Assembly: GCA_018260285.1 (NCBI GenBank)
Contig: JAGLBH010000098.1
Location: 1-6,553 of the forward strand
Direction: 5' to 3'
Source: Arthrobacter sp.
Lineage (GTDB): Bacteria > Actinomycetota > Actinomycetes > Actinomycetales > Micrococcaceae
Length of the DNA: 6,553 nt
Part shown: piece after piece, positions 1-6,214 of the stretch
Numbering within the stretch: position 1 is the stretch's first letter
Layout of the letters: each line of letters begins with the position of its first letter
Translations under genes and position numbers: made by a program
Notes under the pieces: model-generated
Database searches by the model: none
The model's input: only the letters and a program-made list of their open reading frames with translations
What the model was told of the DNA's origin: nothing

Positions 1-546
1 GGCGCAACCGGTGCGGGCACCCCTGAGCACGCGGGCGTCTCCGACCGCGTGGACATCTACACGGGCACATTCGGCAAGGCCCTCGGCGGCGCGTCGGGCG
101 GCTACGTCTCCGGCCGCGGCGAGATCGTGGCGATGCTGCGCCAGAAGGCCCGCCCCTACCTCTTCTCCAACTCGGTGGCCCCGGCGATCGTCGAGGCGAC
201 GCTCACCGCGCTGGACCTCGTGGCCGAGTCCGGCGAGCTCCGCGCCAAGCTCTTCCGCAACGCGGCGCTCTTCCGCAAGCGCATGGGCGAAGAGGGCTTC
301 GAGCTGCTCGACGGCGAGCACGCGATCATCCCGGTGATGTTCGGCGACGCCGCCGTGGCAGCCCGCGTTGCAGACGCCATGCTGGAGCGCGGCGTGTACG
401 TGACCGCCTTCAGCTACCCGGTGGTGCCGAAGGGCGCCGCGCGCATCCGCGTGCAGCTCTCCGCCGCGCACTCCGAGGAGGACATCGAGCGCGCCGTCGC
501 AGCCTTCGTCGAGTCCCGCGCAGCAGTGGGCGCGGACCAGCAGTAG
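1..546 (+). CDS. kbl: Glycine C-acetyltransferase (2-amino-3-ketobutyrate CoA ligase), 3' part
   Basis: This is the C-terminal 181 residues of a PLP-dependent alpha-oxoamine synthase. The reading frame is open from base 1, so the gene starts outside the window; the family is near 400 residues, so roughly the first 215 are missing. The enzyme cleaves 2-amino-3-ketobutyrate with CoA to glycine and acetyl-CoA, the second step of threonine breakdown after threonine dehydrogenase (Tdh). The motif [14 protein letters not shown] contains the PLP-binding lysine (fragment residue 26, bases 76-78). RPYLFSNS, the [10 protein letters not shown] segment and the [19 protein letters not shown] segment closely match what I recall of E. 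coli Kbl and separate it from the related BioF, HemA and serine palmitoyltransferase enzymes. It ends in TAG at 544-546. A tdh gene may lie upstream, as is common, but that is outside the window. The next gene follows within 30 bp. Confidence 0.93.
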   Translation, partial: GATGAGTPEHAGVSDRVDIYTGTFGKALGGASGGYVSGRGEIVAMLRQKARPYLFSNSVAPAIVEATLTALDLVAESGELRAKLFRNAALFRKRMGEEGFELLDGEHAIIPVMFGDAAVAARVADAMLERGVYVTAFSYPVVPKGAARIRVQLSAAHSEEDIERAVAAFVESRAAVGADQQ

Positions 547-575
547 CGGCTGGGCCTGCCGTGGGGGAGCAGTCA

Positions 576-1313
576 GTGCGGGTCCTGCGCTGGGAAGTAG
601 GCATCGTCCTGGCGCTCTCCCTCGGCAAGTCAGCGGTGCTCTCGCTGCTGAGCCTGGCGAACAGCCTCGTCAAAGGGCCCATCGGCCAGGAGTCGGTGAC
701 CCTCAACAGCGCCTATTCGGCGAACCCCGTCATCGACACCCTCTATCAGCTCAGCCTCATCGGCTTCTCCCTGGCCCCGGTGGCCCTCGTCGTCTTTCTC
801 CTCGCCCGGGAGAGAGGCCTGCCCGGGGCTCGGGCCGGCCTGGGGCTGGGCTCCCTGTCGGGCCGCTCGCTCCTGAGGGACGCAGGGACGGGGCTCGCCC
901 TCTTCGCCGTCGTCGGGCTGGGGACCCTCGGGGTGTACGCGGCGGGACGTGCGCTCGGGGTGACCGCCCACATCGAGCCGAGCACGCTCACCCCGACGCT
1001 CGGAGCGCAGGCGCTCCTCGTCCTCTCCGCCGTGAGGCACGGGATCCTTGAGGAGACGATCATGCTGGGATACCTCTTCTTGCGCGGGCGGGAGCTGGCG
1101 CTTCACCCGTGGGCGCTCATCGCGGGCAGCGCGCTCCTGAGGGCCCTCTACCACTCCTATCAGGGGTTCGGCCCGATGGCCGGAAATTTCCTCATGGGCA
1201 TCCTGTTCGGTGCCCTGTACAGTAGATCCGGGCGACTTCTCCCCCTGGTTCTCGCCCATTCCTTCCTAGACATCACGGCGTTTCTGGCCTCCGACTGGTT
1301 CTCCGGTCTCTAG
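576..1313 (+). CDS. CPBP-family intramembrane metalloprotease (Abi/CAAX protease-like)
   Basis: A membrane protein of 245 residues with several hydrophobic segments and the three CPBP (Rce1/Abi) motifs. Motif 1 is ILEETIMLGYL with the Glu pair at residues 159-160; motif 2 is LLRALYHSYQG with His193; motif 3 is NFLMGILFGALY followed by LAHSFLD, with Asn204, His228 and Asp232. These are the expected catalytic or metal-binding residues of this family. The Arg usual in the EExxxR motif is Leu here. GTG at 576 is chosen because GGGGGAG (563-569) lies six bases before it; GTG at 561, five codons earlier, is in frame but has no visible ribosome binding site. Bacterial members include bacteriocin self-immunity and prenyl-protein-protease-like proteins, but the substrate here cannot be told. 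It sits between kbl and the ABC genes, with only 62 bp before the latter, so co-transcription is possible. Confidence 0.85.
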   Translation: MRVLRWEVGIVLALSLGKSAVLSLLSLANSLVKGPIGQESVTLNSAYSANPVIDTLYQLSLIGFSLAPVALVVFLLARERGLPGARAGLGLGSLSGRSLLRDAGTGLALFAVVGLGTLGVYAAGRALGVTAHIEPSTLTPTLGAQALLVLSAVRHGILEETIMLGYLFLRGRELALHPWALIAGSALLRALYHSYQGFGPMAGNFLMGILFGALYSRSGRLLPLVLAHSFLDITAFLASDWFSGL

Positions 1314-1375
1314 TCGCCGGGACCCGTTCCTCCAGGGGTCTCTCCTCTGATCTCTATCGAAGGCCCATTCTTCGC

Positions 1376-3112
1376 ATGCTCCTCAAACTCTGGGCGCGCT
1401 TCACCAGGCCATACATGGTGCTGGTGGCAGGCGTCGTCGTCTTTCAGCTGATCTCCACGATCGCAACTCTCTATCTTCCGAGCCTCAACGCCAAGATCAT
1501 CGACCAGGGCGTCTCCCGCGGGGACACGGACTACATCTGGCGAACGGGCGGGCTCATGCTCGCGGTCGCCTTCGGACAGGTCATCTCCGCGGTCATCGCC
1601 GTCTACCTCGGGTCGAAGACCGCGATGGCCCTGGGGCGGGACATACGCCGCTCCGTCTTCCGCAAGGTCTCCTCCTTCTCCGCGAAGGAGGTCAACGAGT
1701 TCGGCGCGGCCACCCTCATCACGCGCGGCACGAACGACGTGCAGCAGGTCCAGATGGTCACCCTCATGGGCCTGAACTTCATGGTCACGACGCCGATCAT
1801 GTGCATCGGCGGCATCATCATGGCCCTGCGGGAGGACGCCTCGCTCTCCTGGCTCGTCTGGGTCTCGGTGGCGGCGCTTCTCGTCGTGGTCGGCGGCCTC
1901 GTCTGGAGGCTCATGCCCCTCTTCCGCGCGATGCAGGGCAAGCTGGACACGGTCAACGGCGTGCTGCGCGAGCAGATCACCGGCATGCGCGTGGTCCGCG
2001 CCTTCACGCGCGAGCCCTTCGAGACGGACCGGTTCACCGCCGCGAACCAGGACATCACGACGGTCTCCCTGAAGATCGGCAACCTCTTCGTCCTCATGTT
2101 CCCCGTCATCATGGTGCTGCTCCACCTCGCCACGGCCGCCGTGCTGTGGTTCGGCGGGCACCGGATCGACGAGGGCAGCATGCAGGTCGGCTCCCTGACG
2201 GCCTTCCTCCAGTACCTCCTGCAGATTCTCACGGCCGTCATGATGGGCACCTTCATGGCCATGATGATCCCGCGCGCCTCCATCGCGGCGGACCGGATCG
2301 GGCAGGTCCTCGCGGTCGAGCCCTCCATGCGGCGCACCGAGTCCTCGGCGCTCTCCGCCGAGCGGGCCACCGGCGTCGTCGACTTCCAGAACGTCACGTT
2401 CGCCTACCCGGGCGCGGAGGCCCCGGTCCTCTCGGACCTCACCTTCACCGCCCGGCCCGGCCAGACGACGGCGATCATCGGCTCGACGGGATCCGGCAAG
2501 ACGACCCTTCTCTCCCTTCTTCCGAGGCTTCACGACGCCGACGCCGGCCGCGTGCTCATCGACGGCGTGCCCGTCCAGGAGATCGGCCGCGAGGACCTCA
2601 AGCGCATCGTGTCCCTCGTGCCGCAGAAGCCCTACCTGTTCTCCGGCACGGTGGCCTCCAACCTGCGCTTCGGCCAGCAGGACGCCACGGACGCCGAGCT
2701 CTGGGAGGCGCTCGAGACGGCCCAGGGAGCTGACTTCGTCCGGGCCAAGGCCAAGGGCCTCGACGAGCCGATCTCCCAGGGCGGCACGAACGTCTCGGGC
2801 GGCCAGCGGCAGCGCCTGTGCATCGCGAGGACGCTCGTCATGAAGCCCCGCGTGTACCTGTTCGACGACTCCTTCTCGGCCCTCGACGTCACCACCGATG
2901 CGAATCTGCGGCGCGCTCTCGCCGCCACGACGCAGGACGCGACGGTCATCATCGTGGCGCAGCGCGTCTCCTCGATTCGGGACGCGGACCAGATCCTCGT
3001 GCTCGACAAGGGCCAGATCGTCGGCCGCGGCACCCACGCGGAGCTGCTCGCGGACAACCCCACCTACCAGGAGATCGTTGAGTCTCAGATGAGCGCGGAG
3101 GAAGCGGCATGA
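1376..3112 (+). CDS. ABC exporter half-transporter, degenerate-site subunit
   Basis: A 578-residue type IV (exporter-fold) half-transporter: a six-helix membrane domain, then an ATP-binding domain. Membrane segments lie near residues 13-34, 58-79, 130-150, 157-177, 238-259 and 275-297. The nucleotide-binding domain shows Walker A GSTGSGKT (369-376), Q-loop Gln417, an intact signature NVSGGQ (472-477), Walker B VYLFDD (Asp497) and D-loop SALD. The catalytic Glu after Walker B is Asp498, and the switch His is Gln529 (VAQR). Both changes are typical of the degenerate subunit in heterodimers such as TM287/288. The ATG at 1376 gives an N-terminus (WARFTRPY before helix 1) normal for the family; GAAGG at 1359-1363 is a weak, rather distant ribosome binding site. 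The stop overlaps the start of the next gene, its evident partner. Family members export drugs or lipids; the substrate is unknown here. Confidence 0.93.
   Translation: MLLKLWARFTRPYMVLVAGVVVFQLISTIATLYLPSLNAKIIDQGVSRGDTDYIWRTGGLMLAVAFGQVISAVIAVYLGSKTAMALGRDIRRSVFRKVSSFSAKEVNEFGAATLITRGTNDVQQVQMVTLMGLNFMVTTPIMCIGGIIMALREDASLSWLVWVSVAALLVVVGGLVWRLMPLFRAMQGKLDTVNGVLREQITGMRVVRAFTREPFETDRFTAANQDITTVSLKIGNLFVLMFPVIMVLLHLATAAVLWFGGHRIDEGSMQVGSLTAFLQYLLQILTAVMMGTFMAMMIPRASIAADRIGQVLAVEPSMRRTESSALSAERATGVVDFQNVTFAYPGAEAPVLSDLTFTARPGQTTAIIGSTGSGKTTLLSLLPRLHDADAGRVLIDGVPVQEIGREDLKRIVSLVPQKPYLFSGTVASNLRFGQQDATDAELWEALETAQGADFVRAKAKGLDEPISQGGTNVSGGQRQRLCIARTLVMKPRVYLFDDSFSALDVTTDANLRRALAATTQDATVIIVAQRVSSIRDADQILVLDKGQIVGRGTHAELLADNPTYQEIVESQMSAEEAA
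3097..3102 (+). promoter_or_regulatory. Ribosome binding site of the second ABC gene
   Basis: GGAGGA ends six bases before the ATG at 3109 and lies inside the last codons of the first ABC gene. Together with the ATGA overlap it fixes the start and suggests translational coupling, which would help to make the two subunits in equal amounts. Confidence 0.8.
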
Positions 3113-5130
3113 GCTCGCGAGCAGCCACGAAGACAGCAGTCGAGACCTCGGACGCCGAGCACGAGGACTTCACCCCCGGGGAGATGGACGGCGACATGTT
3201 CGGCGGCACCCCCGCCAAGAAGGCCAAGAACTTCGGCCCGAGCGCCAAGCGGATGCTCGGCCTCATCATGAGGCAGAAGATCGCGATGGCCCTCGTGACG
3301 GCGATGGTCGTCATCTCCGCCGTCCTCAACGTCATCGCCCCGAAGATCCTGGGCCACGCGATGGACGTCATCTTCGGGGGAGTGGTCGGCAAGTCCCTTG
3401 CCGGGCAGGTCCCCGAGGGGACCACGAAGGACCAGGTCGTCAGCGCGGTCCGGGCCGGCGGCAACGAGACCCAGGCAGACATGATGTCCCGCATGGACTT
3501 CACGCCCGGCGCGGGGATCGACTTCCCCAAGCTCGCGCAGCTCATCTCCACGGTGCTCGCCATGTACGTCGTCGCGGCGCTCCTCATGTGGCTCCAGGGG
3601 TTCCTCCTCAACAAGATCGTCATGAAGGCGGTCTTCGAGCTGCGCGAGCGGGTCGAGGCCAAGATCAACCGCCTCCCGCTCGGCTACTTCGACACCCGCC
3701 AGCGCGGAGACGTGCTCTCCCGCGTGACGAACGACGTGGACAACATCCAGCAGGCGCTGCAGCAGGCCTTCAGCCAGCTGCTCTCCTCGGTCATCTCGGT
3801 CATCGGCATCATCGTCATGATGTTCATCGTCTCGTGGCAGCTGGCCCTCGTGGCGCTCGTCGCCCTGCCGCTCTCCGGCGTGGTCGCGGGGATCATCGGC
3901 AAGCGCAGCCAGGTGCTCTTCAAGGACCAGTGGAAGAACACGGGCGCCCTCAACGGGCAGATCGAGGAGTCCTTCTCCGGGCACGACCTCGTCAAGGTCT
4001 TCGGCCGCGAGGAGGAGATGGTCACGCTCTTCGACGAGCGGAACGAGAAGCTCTACCAGGCCTCGTTCGGCGCGCAGTTCGTCTCCGGCCTCATCATGCC
4101 GATCATGCAGTTCGTCAGCTACCTGGCCTACGTGGGGATCGCCGTCCTGGGCGGCCTGCGTGTGGCCTCGGGCCAGATGAGCCTCGGCGACGCGACGGCA
4201 TTCATCCAGTACTCCCGCGAGTACACGCAGCCGCTCGGCCAGATCGCGGGCATGGCGAACATGCTGCAGTCCGGCGTCGCCTCCGCGGAGCGCACGTTCG
4301 AGTTCCTGGACGCCGAGGAGGAGTCCGAGGACACCGCCCACGGCAGCCTGCCCGAGAAGGTGGCCGGACGCGTGGAGTTCGACCATGTGAGCTTCTCCTA
4401 CGCTCCCGAGAAGCCCCTCATCCGGGACCTGACCTTCACGGCGGAGCCCGGCCAGACGATTGCGATCGTCGGGCCGACGGGCGCGGGCAAGACGACCCTC
4501 GTCAACCTCCTCATGCGCTTCTACGAGATCAGCTCGGGTTCGATCCGCCTGGACGGGGTGGACATCCGGGACATGTCCCGCACGGAGCTGCGCTCCAAGG
4601 TGGGCATGGTCCTCCAGGACGCGTGGCTCTTCGGGGGCACCATCCGGGAGAACATCCGCTACGGCCGCCTCGACGCCTCGGACGAGGACGTGCTCGACGC
4701 CGCCCGCGCCACCTACGTCGACCGGTTCGTCCGGGCGCTGCCCGAGGGCTATGACACGGTCATCGACGACGAGGGCTCGAACGTCTCCGCCGGCGAGCGC
4801 CAGCTCATGACCATCGCGCGGGCCTTCATCGCGAGCCCGTCCCTCCTCATTCTCGACGAGGCGACGAGCTCCGTGGACACGCGCACCGAGCTGCTCGTCC
4901 AGAAGGCCATGGCCGCGCTGCGGACGGACCGGACGAGCTTCGTCATCGCCCACCGCCTCTCCACGATCCGGGACGCGGACGCGATCCTCGTCATGGAGGA
5001 CGGGGACATCGTGGAGCACGGCACGCACGATGAGCTCCTCGCGCGCCAGGGGGCCTACTACCGCCTCTACCAGTCCCAGTTCAACCAGGGCACTGAGCCG
5101 GAGGAGGGCGTCCGGGAGCAGCAGGCCTGA
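3109..5130 (+). CDS. ABC exporter half-transporter, catalytic-site subunit
   Basis: A 673-residue exporter half-transporter that should pair with the product of the gene before it. A polar N-terminal tail of about 50 residues precedes helix 1 (57-78); other helices lie near 142-165, 225-244, 245-264, 325-350 and 360-385. The first external loop, about 80-141, is a long hydrophilic insert that the partner lacks. The ATP-binding domain has Walker A GPTGAGKT (455-462), Q-loop Gln503, Walker B LLILDE with Asp583 and catalytic Glu584, and switch His615 (IAHR). Its signature is NVSAGE (558-563) instead of LSGGQ. In a head-to-tail dimer this weak signature completes the partner's degenerate site, while its own intact Walker B and His face the partner's normal NVSGGQ, giving one working ATPase site. 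The start lies in an ATGA overlap with a strong ribosome binding site. The substrate is not evident. Confidence 0.94.
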   Translation: MSSRAATKTAVETSDAEHEDFTPGEMDGDMFGGTPAKKAKNFGPSAKRMLGLIMRQKIAMALVTAMVVISAVLNVIAPKILGHAMDVIFGGVVGKSLAGQVPEGTTKDQVVSAVRAGGNETQADMMSRMDFTPGAGIDFPKLAQLISTVLAMYVVAALLMWLQGFLLNKIVMKAVFELRERVEAKINRLPLGYFDTRQRGDVLSRVTNDVDNIQQALQQAFSQLLSSVISVIGIIVMMFIVSWQLALVALVALPLSGVVAGIIGKRSQVLFKDQWKNTGALNGQIEESFSGHDLVKVFGREEEMVTLFDERNEKLYQASFGAQFVSGLIMPIMQFVSYLAYVGIAVLGGLRVASGQMSLGDATAFIQYSREYTQPLGQIAGMANMLQSGVASAERTFEFLDAEEESEDTAHGSLPEKVAGRVEFDHVSFSYAPEKPLIRDLTFTAEPGQTIAIVGPTGAGKTTLVNLLMRFYEISSGSIRLDGVDIRDMSRTELRSKVGMVLQDAWLFGGTIRENIRYGRLDASDEDVLDAARATYVDRFVRALPEGYDTVIDDEGSNVSAGERQLMTIARAFIASPSLLILDEATSSVDTRTELLVQKAMAALRTDRTSFVIAHRLSTIRDADAILVMEDGDIVEHGTHDELLARQGAYYRLYQSQFNQGTEPEEGVREQQA

Positions 5131-5156
5131 GCAGAGTGTCGCCCTGACAGGCCCCT

Positions 5157-5190
5157 CGCTCCGCCCTCAACGCTCCGCCCTCAACGCTCC
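5157..5190 (+). repeat. Short tandem repeat, 14-bp unit
   Basis: The unit CGCTCCGCCCTCAA occurs twice without change (5157-5170 and 5171-5184), followed by a partial third copy CGCTCC (5185-5190). It lies after the second ABC gene stop and immediately before the terminator hairpin. It may be simple slippage; I see no function in it. Confidence 0.85.
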
Positions 5191-5194
5191 ACCG

Positions 5195-5236
5195 AGAGAA
5201 GGCGGCGTTCTGAGCGATCAGAACGCCGCCTTCTCT
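5195..5236. terminator. Perfect 19-bp hairpin, likely bidirectional terminator
   Basis: The arms 5195-5213 (AGAGAAGGCGGCGTTCTGA) and 5218-5236 are exact reverse complements, closed by the loop GCGA, a GNRA tetraloop. A further G-U pair is possible at the base (5194 with 5237). The hairpin lies 64 bp after the second ABC gene stop and 53 bp beyond the end of the convergent VOC gene, as expected of a shared terminator. There is no true U-tract: the 3' arm ends TTCTCT on either strand and is followed by TGG on the + strand and CGG on the - strand. Terminators without a U-tract are often reported in GC-rich actinomycetes, so the call rests on stem strength and position. Confidence 0.85.
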
Positions 5237-5245
5237 TGGCTGAGC

Positions 5246-5255
5246 GGGGGGGGGG
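5246..5255 (+). repeat. Run of ten G residues
   Basis: A G10 homopolymer lies in the non-coding gap between the terminator hairpin and the end of the VOC gene, 34 bp beyond the VOC stop. Its length is prone to replication slippage and to sequencing error. It is outside any reading frame called here, so a length change would not affect a protein. Confidence 0.9.
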
Positions 5256-5289
5256 AGGCGCGGGCGGTGCTGTGCGGGTGCCCGCCGGG

Positions 5290-5943
5290 TCAGATGGTGA
5301 CGGTCCCGTTCGGGGACTCGAAGGTCACGGAGAGGACGCCGGGGGTGCCCTTCGGCGCCGCCCACGTGATGTTCACGCCGTCCAGCACCGTGGCCAGCTC
5401 GGCCTCGCTCGTCACGCCGAGCCACTCCTGGACTCGCTCAGGCGATCCGGCCAGGCTCATGGCGGTCAGCGACGCCCGGGGCGTGTCAGCGTGGGAGGGG
5501 TGCAGGTCCTCCGTCCCCTCGTCCCAGCGGAGCAGGTAGGGCACCTGAGGATCCTGGATGAGGCCCTTGATGCCGATCTGCCGCCAGGAGAGCTCGCGGC
5601 CGTCGGGGAAGCGGCGGTGTCCCGGCACGGACTCGCGGCCGAGGCGCTGCTCGAACGAGGCGAGGTCCGGAACCTGCACGCACCAGCCCATCCAGCCGCC
5701 GCCGGCCTCAGAGCGCGCCCTGACGGCCTGGCCGAAGGGCTGGTTCTCGGCGGCGGGGTGCTCGAGCACCTCGACGACCTCGATGTACTTGCCGTCGAGC
5801 AGAGGGATGATCTTGTTCCGCGTGCCGAAGCGCGGGTGGTTGCCTCCCTTTACGGCGGAGACGCCGAGCCTCTCGGCGATTCGGCTCGCAGTCGCATCGA
5901 GTCCATCGGATTCACTGGCATAAGAAACATGGTCCAAGCGCAT
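5290..5943 (-). CDS. VOC-family protein, glyoxalase-like domain
   Basis: A 217-residue soluble protein that begins MRLDHVSYA, the usual first strand of a vicinal-oxygen-chelate (glyoxalase-like) fold with a possible metal ligand at His5. The segment HPRFGTRN (36-43) followed by LLDGKYIEVVEV (49-59, Glu55 a possible ligand) and the GQAVRARSEAGGGWMGW stretch are typical of an actinobacterial glyoxalase-like group of unknown substrate. There is no signal peptide or membrane segment, so it should be cytoplasmic. ATG at 5943 is chosen over an in-frame ATG at 5976 because AAGGA lies seven bases before it and the fold begins directly there. The gene converges with the ABC pair and is divergent from metX. 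Members of this superfamily act as lyases, dioxygenases, isomerases or resistance proteins, so no reaction is assigned. Confidence 0.85.
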   Translation of the reverse strand: MRLDHVSYASESDGLDATASRIAERLGVSAVKGGNHPRFGTRNKIIPLLDGKYIEVVEVLEHPAAENQPFGQAVRARSEAGGGWMGWCVQVPDLASFEQRLGRESVPGHRRFPDGRELSWRQIGIKGLIQDPQVPYLLRWDEGTEDLHPSHADTPRASLTAMSLAGSPERVQEWLGVTSEAELATVLDGVNITWAAPKGTPGVLSVTFESPNGTVTI

Positions 5944-5950
5944 GCCCTCA

Positions 5951-5955
5951 TCCTT
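5951..5955 (-). promoter_or_regulatory. Ribosome binding site of the VOC gene
   Basis: Read on the - strand, AAGGA lies seven bases before the ATG that begins at 5943. It decides between that start and the longer in-frame one at 5976. Confidence 0.7.
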
Positions 5956-5979
5956 GCACTGAGGCGTAGACCACACGAC

Positions 5980-5998
5980 TTAGGGTCGCCTTACCCGT
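5980..5998. promoter_or_regulatory. Possible DtxR/IdeR-type iron box
   Basis: TTAGGGTCGCCTTACCCGT agrees with the actinobacterial iron-box consensus TTAGGTTAGSCTAACCTAA at 13 of 19 positions, counted by eye and with the consensus from memory. Seen directly: a TTAGG left half, a central GCCT and ACC in the right half; the last three bases do not match. It lies 37-55 bp upstream of the VOC start on the - strand and about 60 bp upstream of the riboswitch on the + strand. If real, an iron-loaded repressor would bind here and mainly affect the VOC gene. A chance match is quite possible. Confidence 0.3.
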
Positions 5999-6022
5999 CT
6001 GTGTCGCCAGATGAACACCCTC

Positions 6023-6052
6023 TTGCACCGGCAGGATGTCCTGGTCCACACT
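6023..6052 (+). promoter_or_regulatory. Possible promoter of the riboswitch-metX transcript
   Basis: TTGCAC (6023-6028) could act as a -35 box and CACACT (6047-6052), 18 bases further, as a weak -10 box. Transcription would then start near 6059, just before the first stem of the aptamer at 6061, which is the main reason to propose it. The -10 match is poor (three of six to TATAAT). The spacer holds the inverted repeat CAGGA-TG-TCCTG (6032-6043). Confidence 0.3.
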
Positions 6053-6059
6053 GGGGGAA

Positions 6060-6175
6060 CGGTCACGAGTATCAGCTGTCAGGCCCCGGCCAGCTGATCG
6101 GCAACCCTCCTTCCGCGGTGGGGTGCCCCGGGTGAAGACCAGGCCCTCGGCACACCCCGCAGGGCAAGCGCGGGC
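6060..6175 (+). ncRNA. SAM-IV riboswitch
   Basis: A leader RNA aptamer for S-adenosylmethionine, recognised from the conserved blocks GGTCACGAG, GGCAACCCTCC, GGTGGGGTGCCCCGGGTGA and GCAAGCGCGG in this order. The fold can be traced in the bases. P1 pairs GGTC (6061-6064) with GACC (6137-6140). P2 pairs ATCAGCTG (6071-6078) with 6091-6098. P3 begins with GGCA (6100-6103) paired with TGCC (6124-6127). The P2 loop CCCGG (6085-6089) can pair with CCGGG (6128-6132), the pseudoknot shared with SAM-I. The P3 loop CCGCG (6113-6117) can pair with CGCGG (6169-6173), the second pseudoknot of SAM-IV. A small hairpin is possible between 6143-6147 and 6161-6165. It lies about 30 bases before the metX ribosome binding site. 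No terminator with a U-tract follows, so control of translation is inferred. Confidence 0.93.
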
Positions 6176-6203
6176 TGCCCCGACGTGGCGGCCCCTCGTT
6201 CTC

Positions 6204-6209
6204 GGAGGT
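6204..6209 (+). promoter_or_regulatory. Ribosome binding site supporting a GTG start of metX
   Basis: GGAGGT ends five bases before GTG at 6215, in frame with metX. The alternative ATG at 6278 has only GGGGAG ending two bases before it, too close for good initiation. CCTC at 6194-6197 can pair with GAGG at 6205-6208 over a seven-base loop, a possible way to hide this site when SAM is bound; this is inference. Confidence 0.65.
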
Positions 6210-6214
6210 CCCCA

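Noticed and set aside
561..575. GTG at 561 as the start of the CPBP gene
   Set aside because: No ribosome binding site precedes it, whereas GGGGGAG stands six bases before the in-frame GTG at 576; kept only as an alternative.
1321..1340. GACCC...GGGTC inverted repeat between the CPBP gene and the first ABC gene
   Set aside because: Only five paired bases with a ten-base loop and no U-tract; too weak to call a terminator.
1310..3037. Long open frame on the - strand opposite the first ABC gene (575 codons)
   Set aside because: It is a mirror of the GC-rich coding frame: low-complexity, rich in Asp, Glu, His, Arg and Gly, with no recognisable domain, and the + strand gene has full ABC motifs.
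3085..5028. Long open frame on the - strand opposite the second ABC gene (647 codons)
   Set aside because: Same kind of shadow composition, no family motif, and it fully overlaps a gene with intact Walker A, Walker B and switch motifs.
5967..5982. TAGAC-N6-ACTTA, considered as a McbR-like methionine repressor site
   Set aside because: The right half does not match the GTCTA expected of the palindrome.
5981..6009. Possible - strand promoter for the VOC gene (a GACA-containing -35 and TAAG-containing -10)
   Set aside because: The spacing is about 19 bases and both boxes match poorly; not strong enough to list as a feature.
5236..6135. Open frame on the + strand across the VOC gene (299 codons)
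   Set aside because: It is antisense to a recognisable VOC protein, runs on into the riboswitch, and its translation has no domain.
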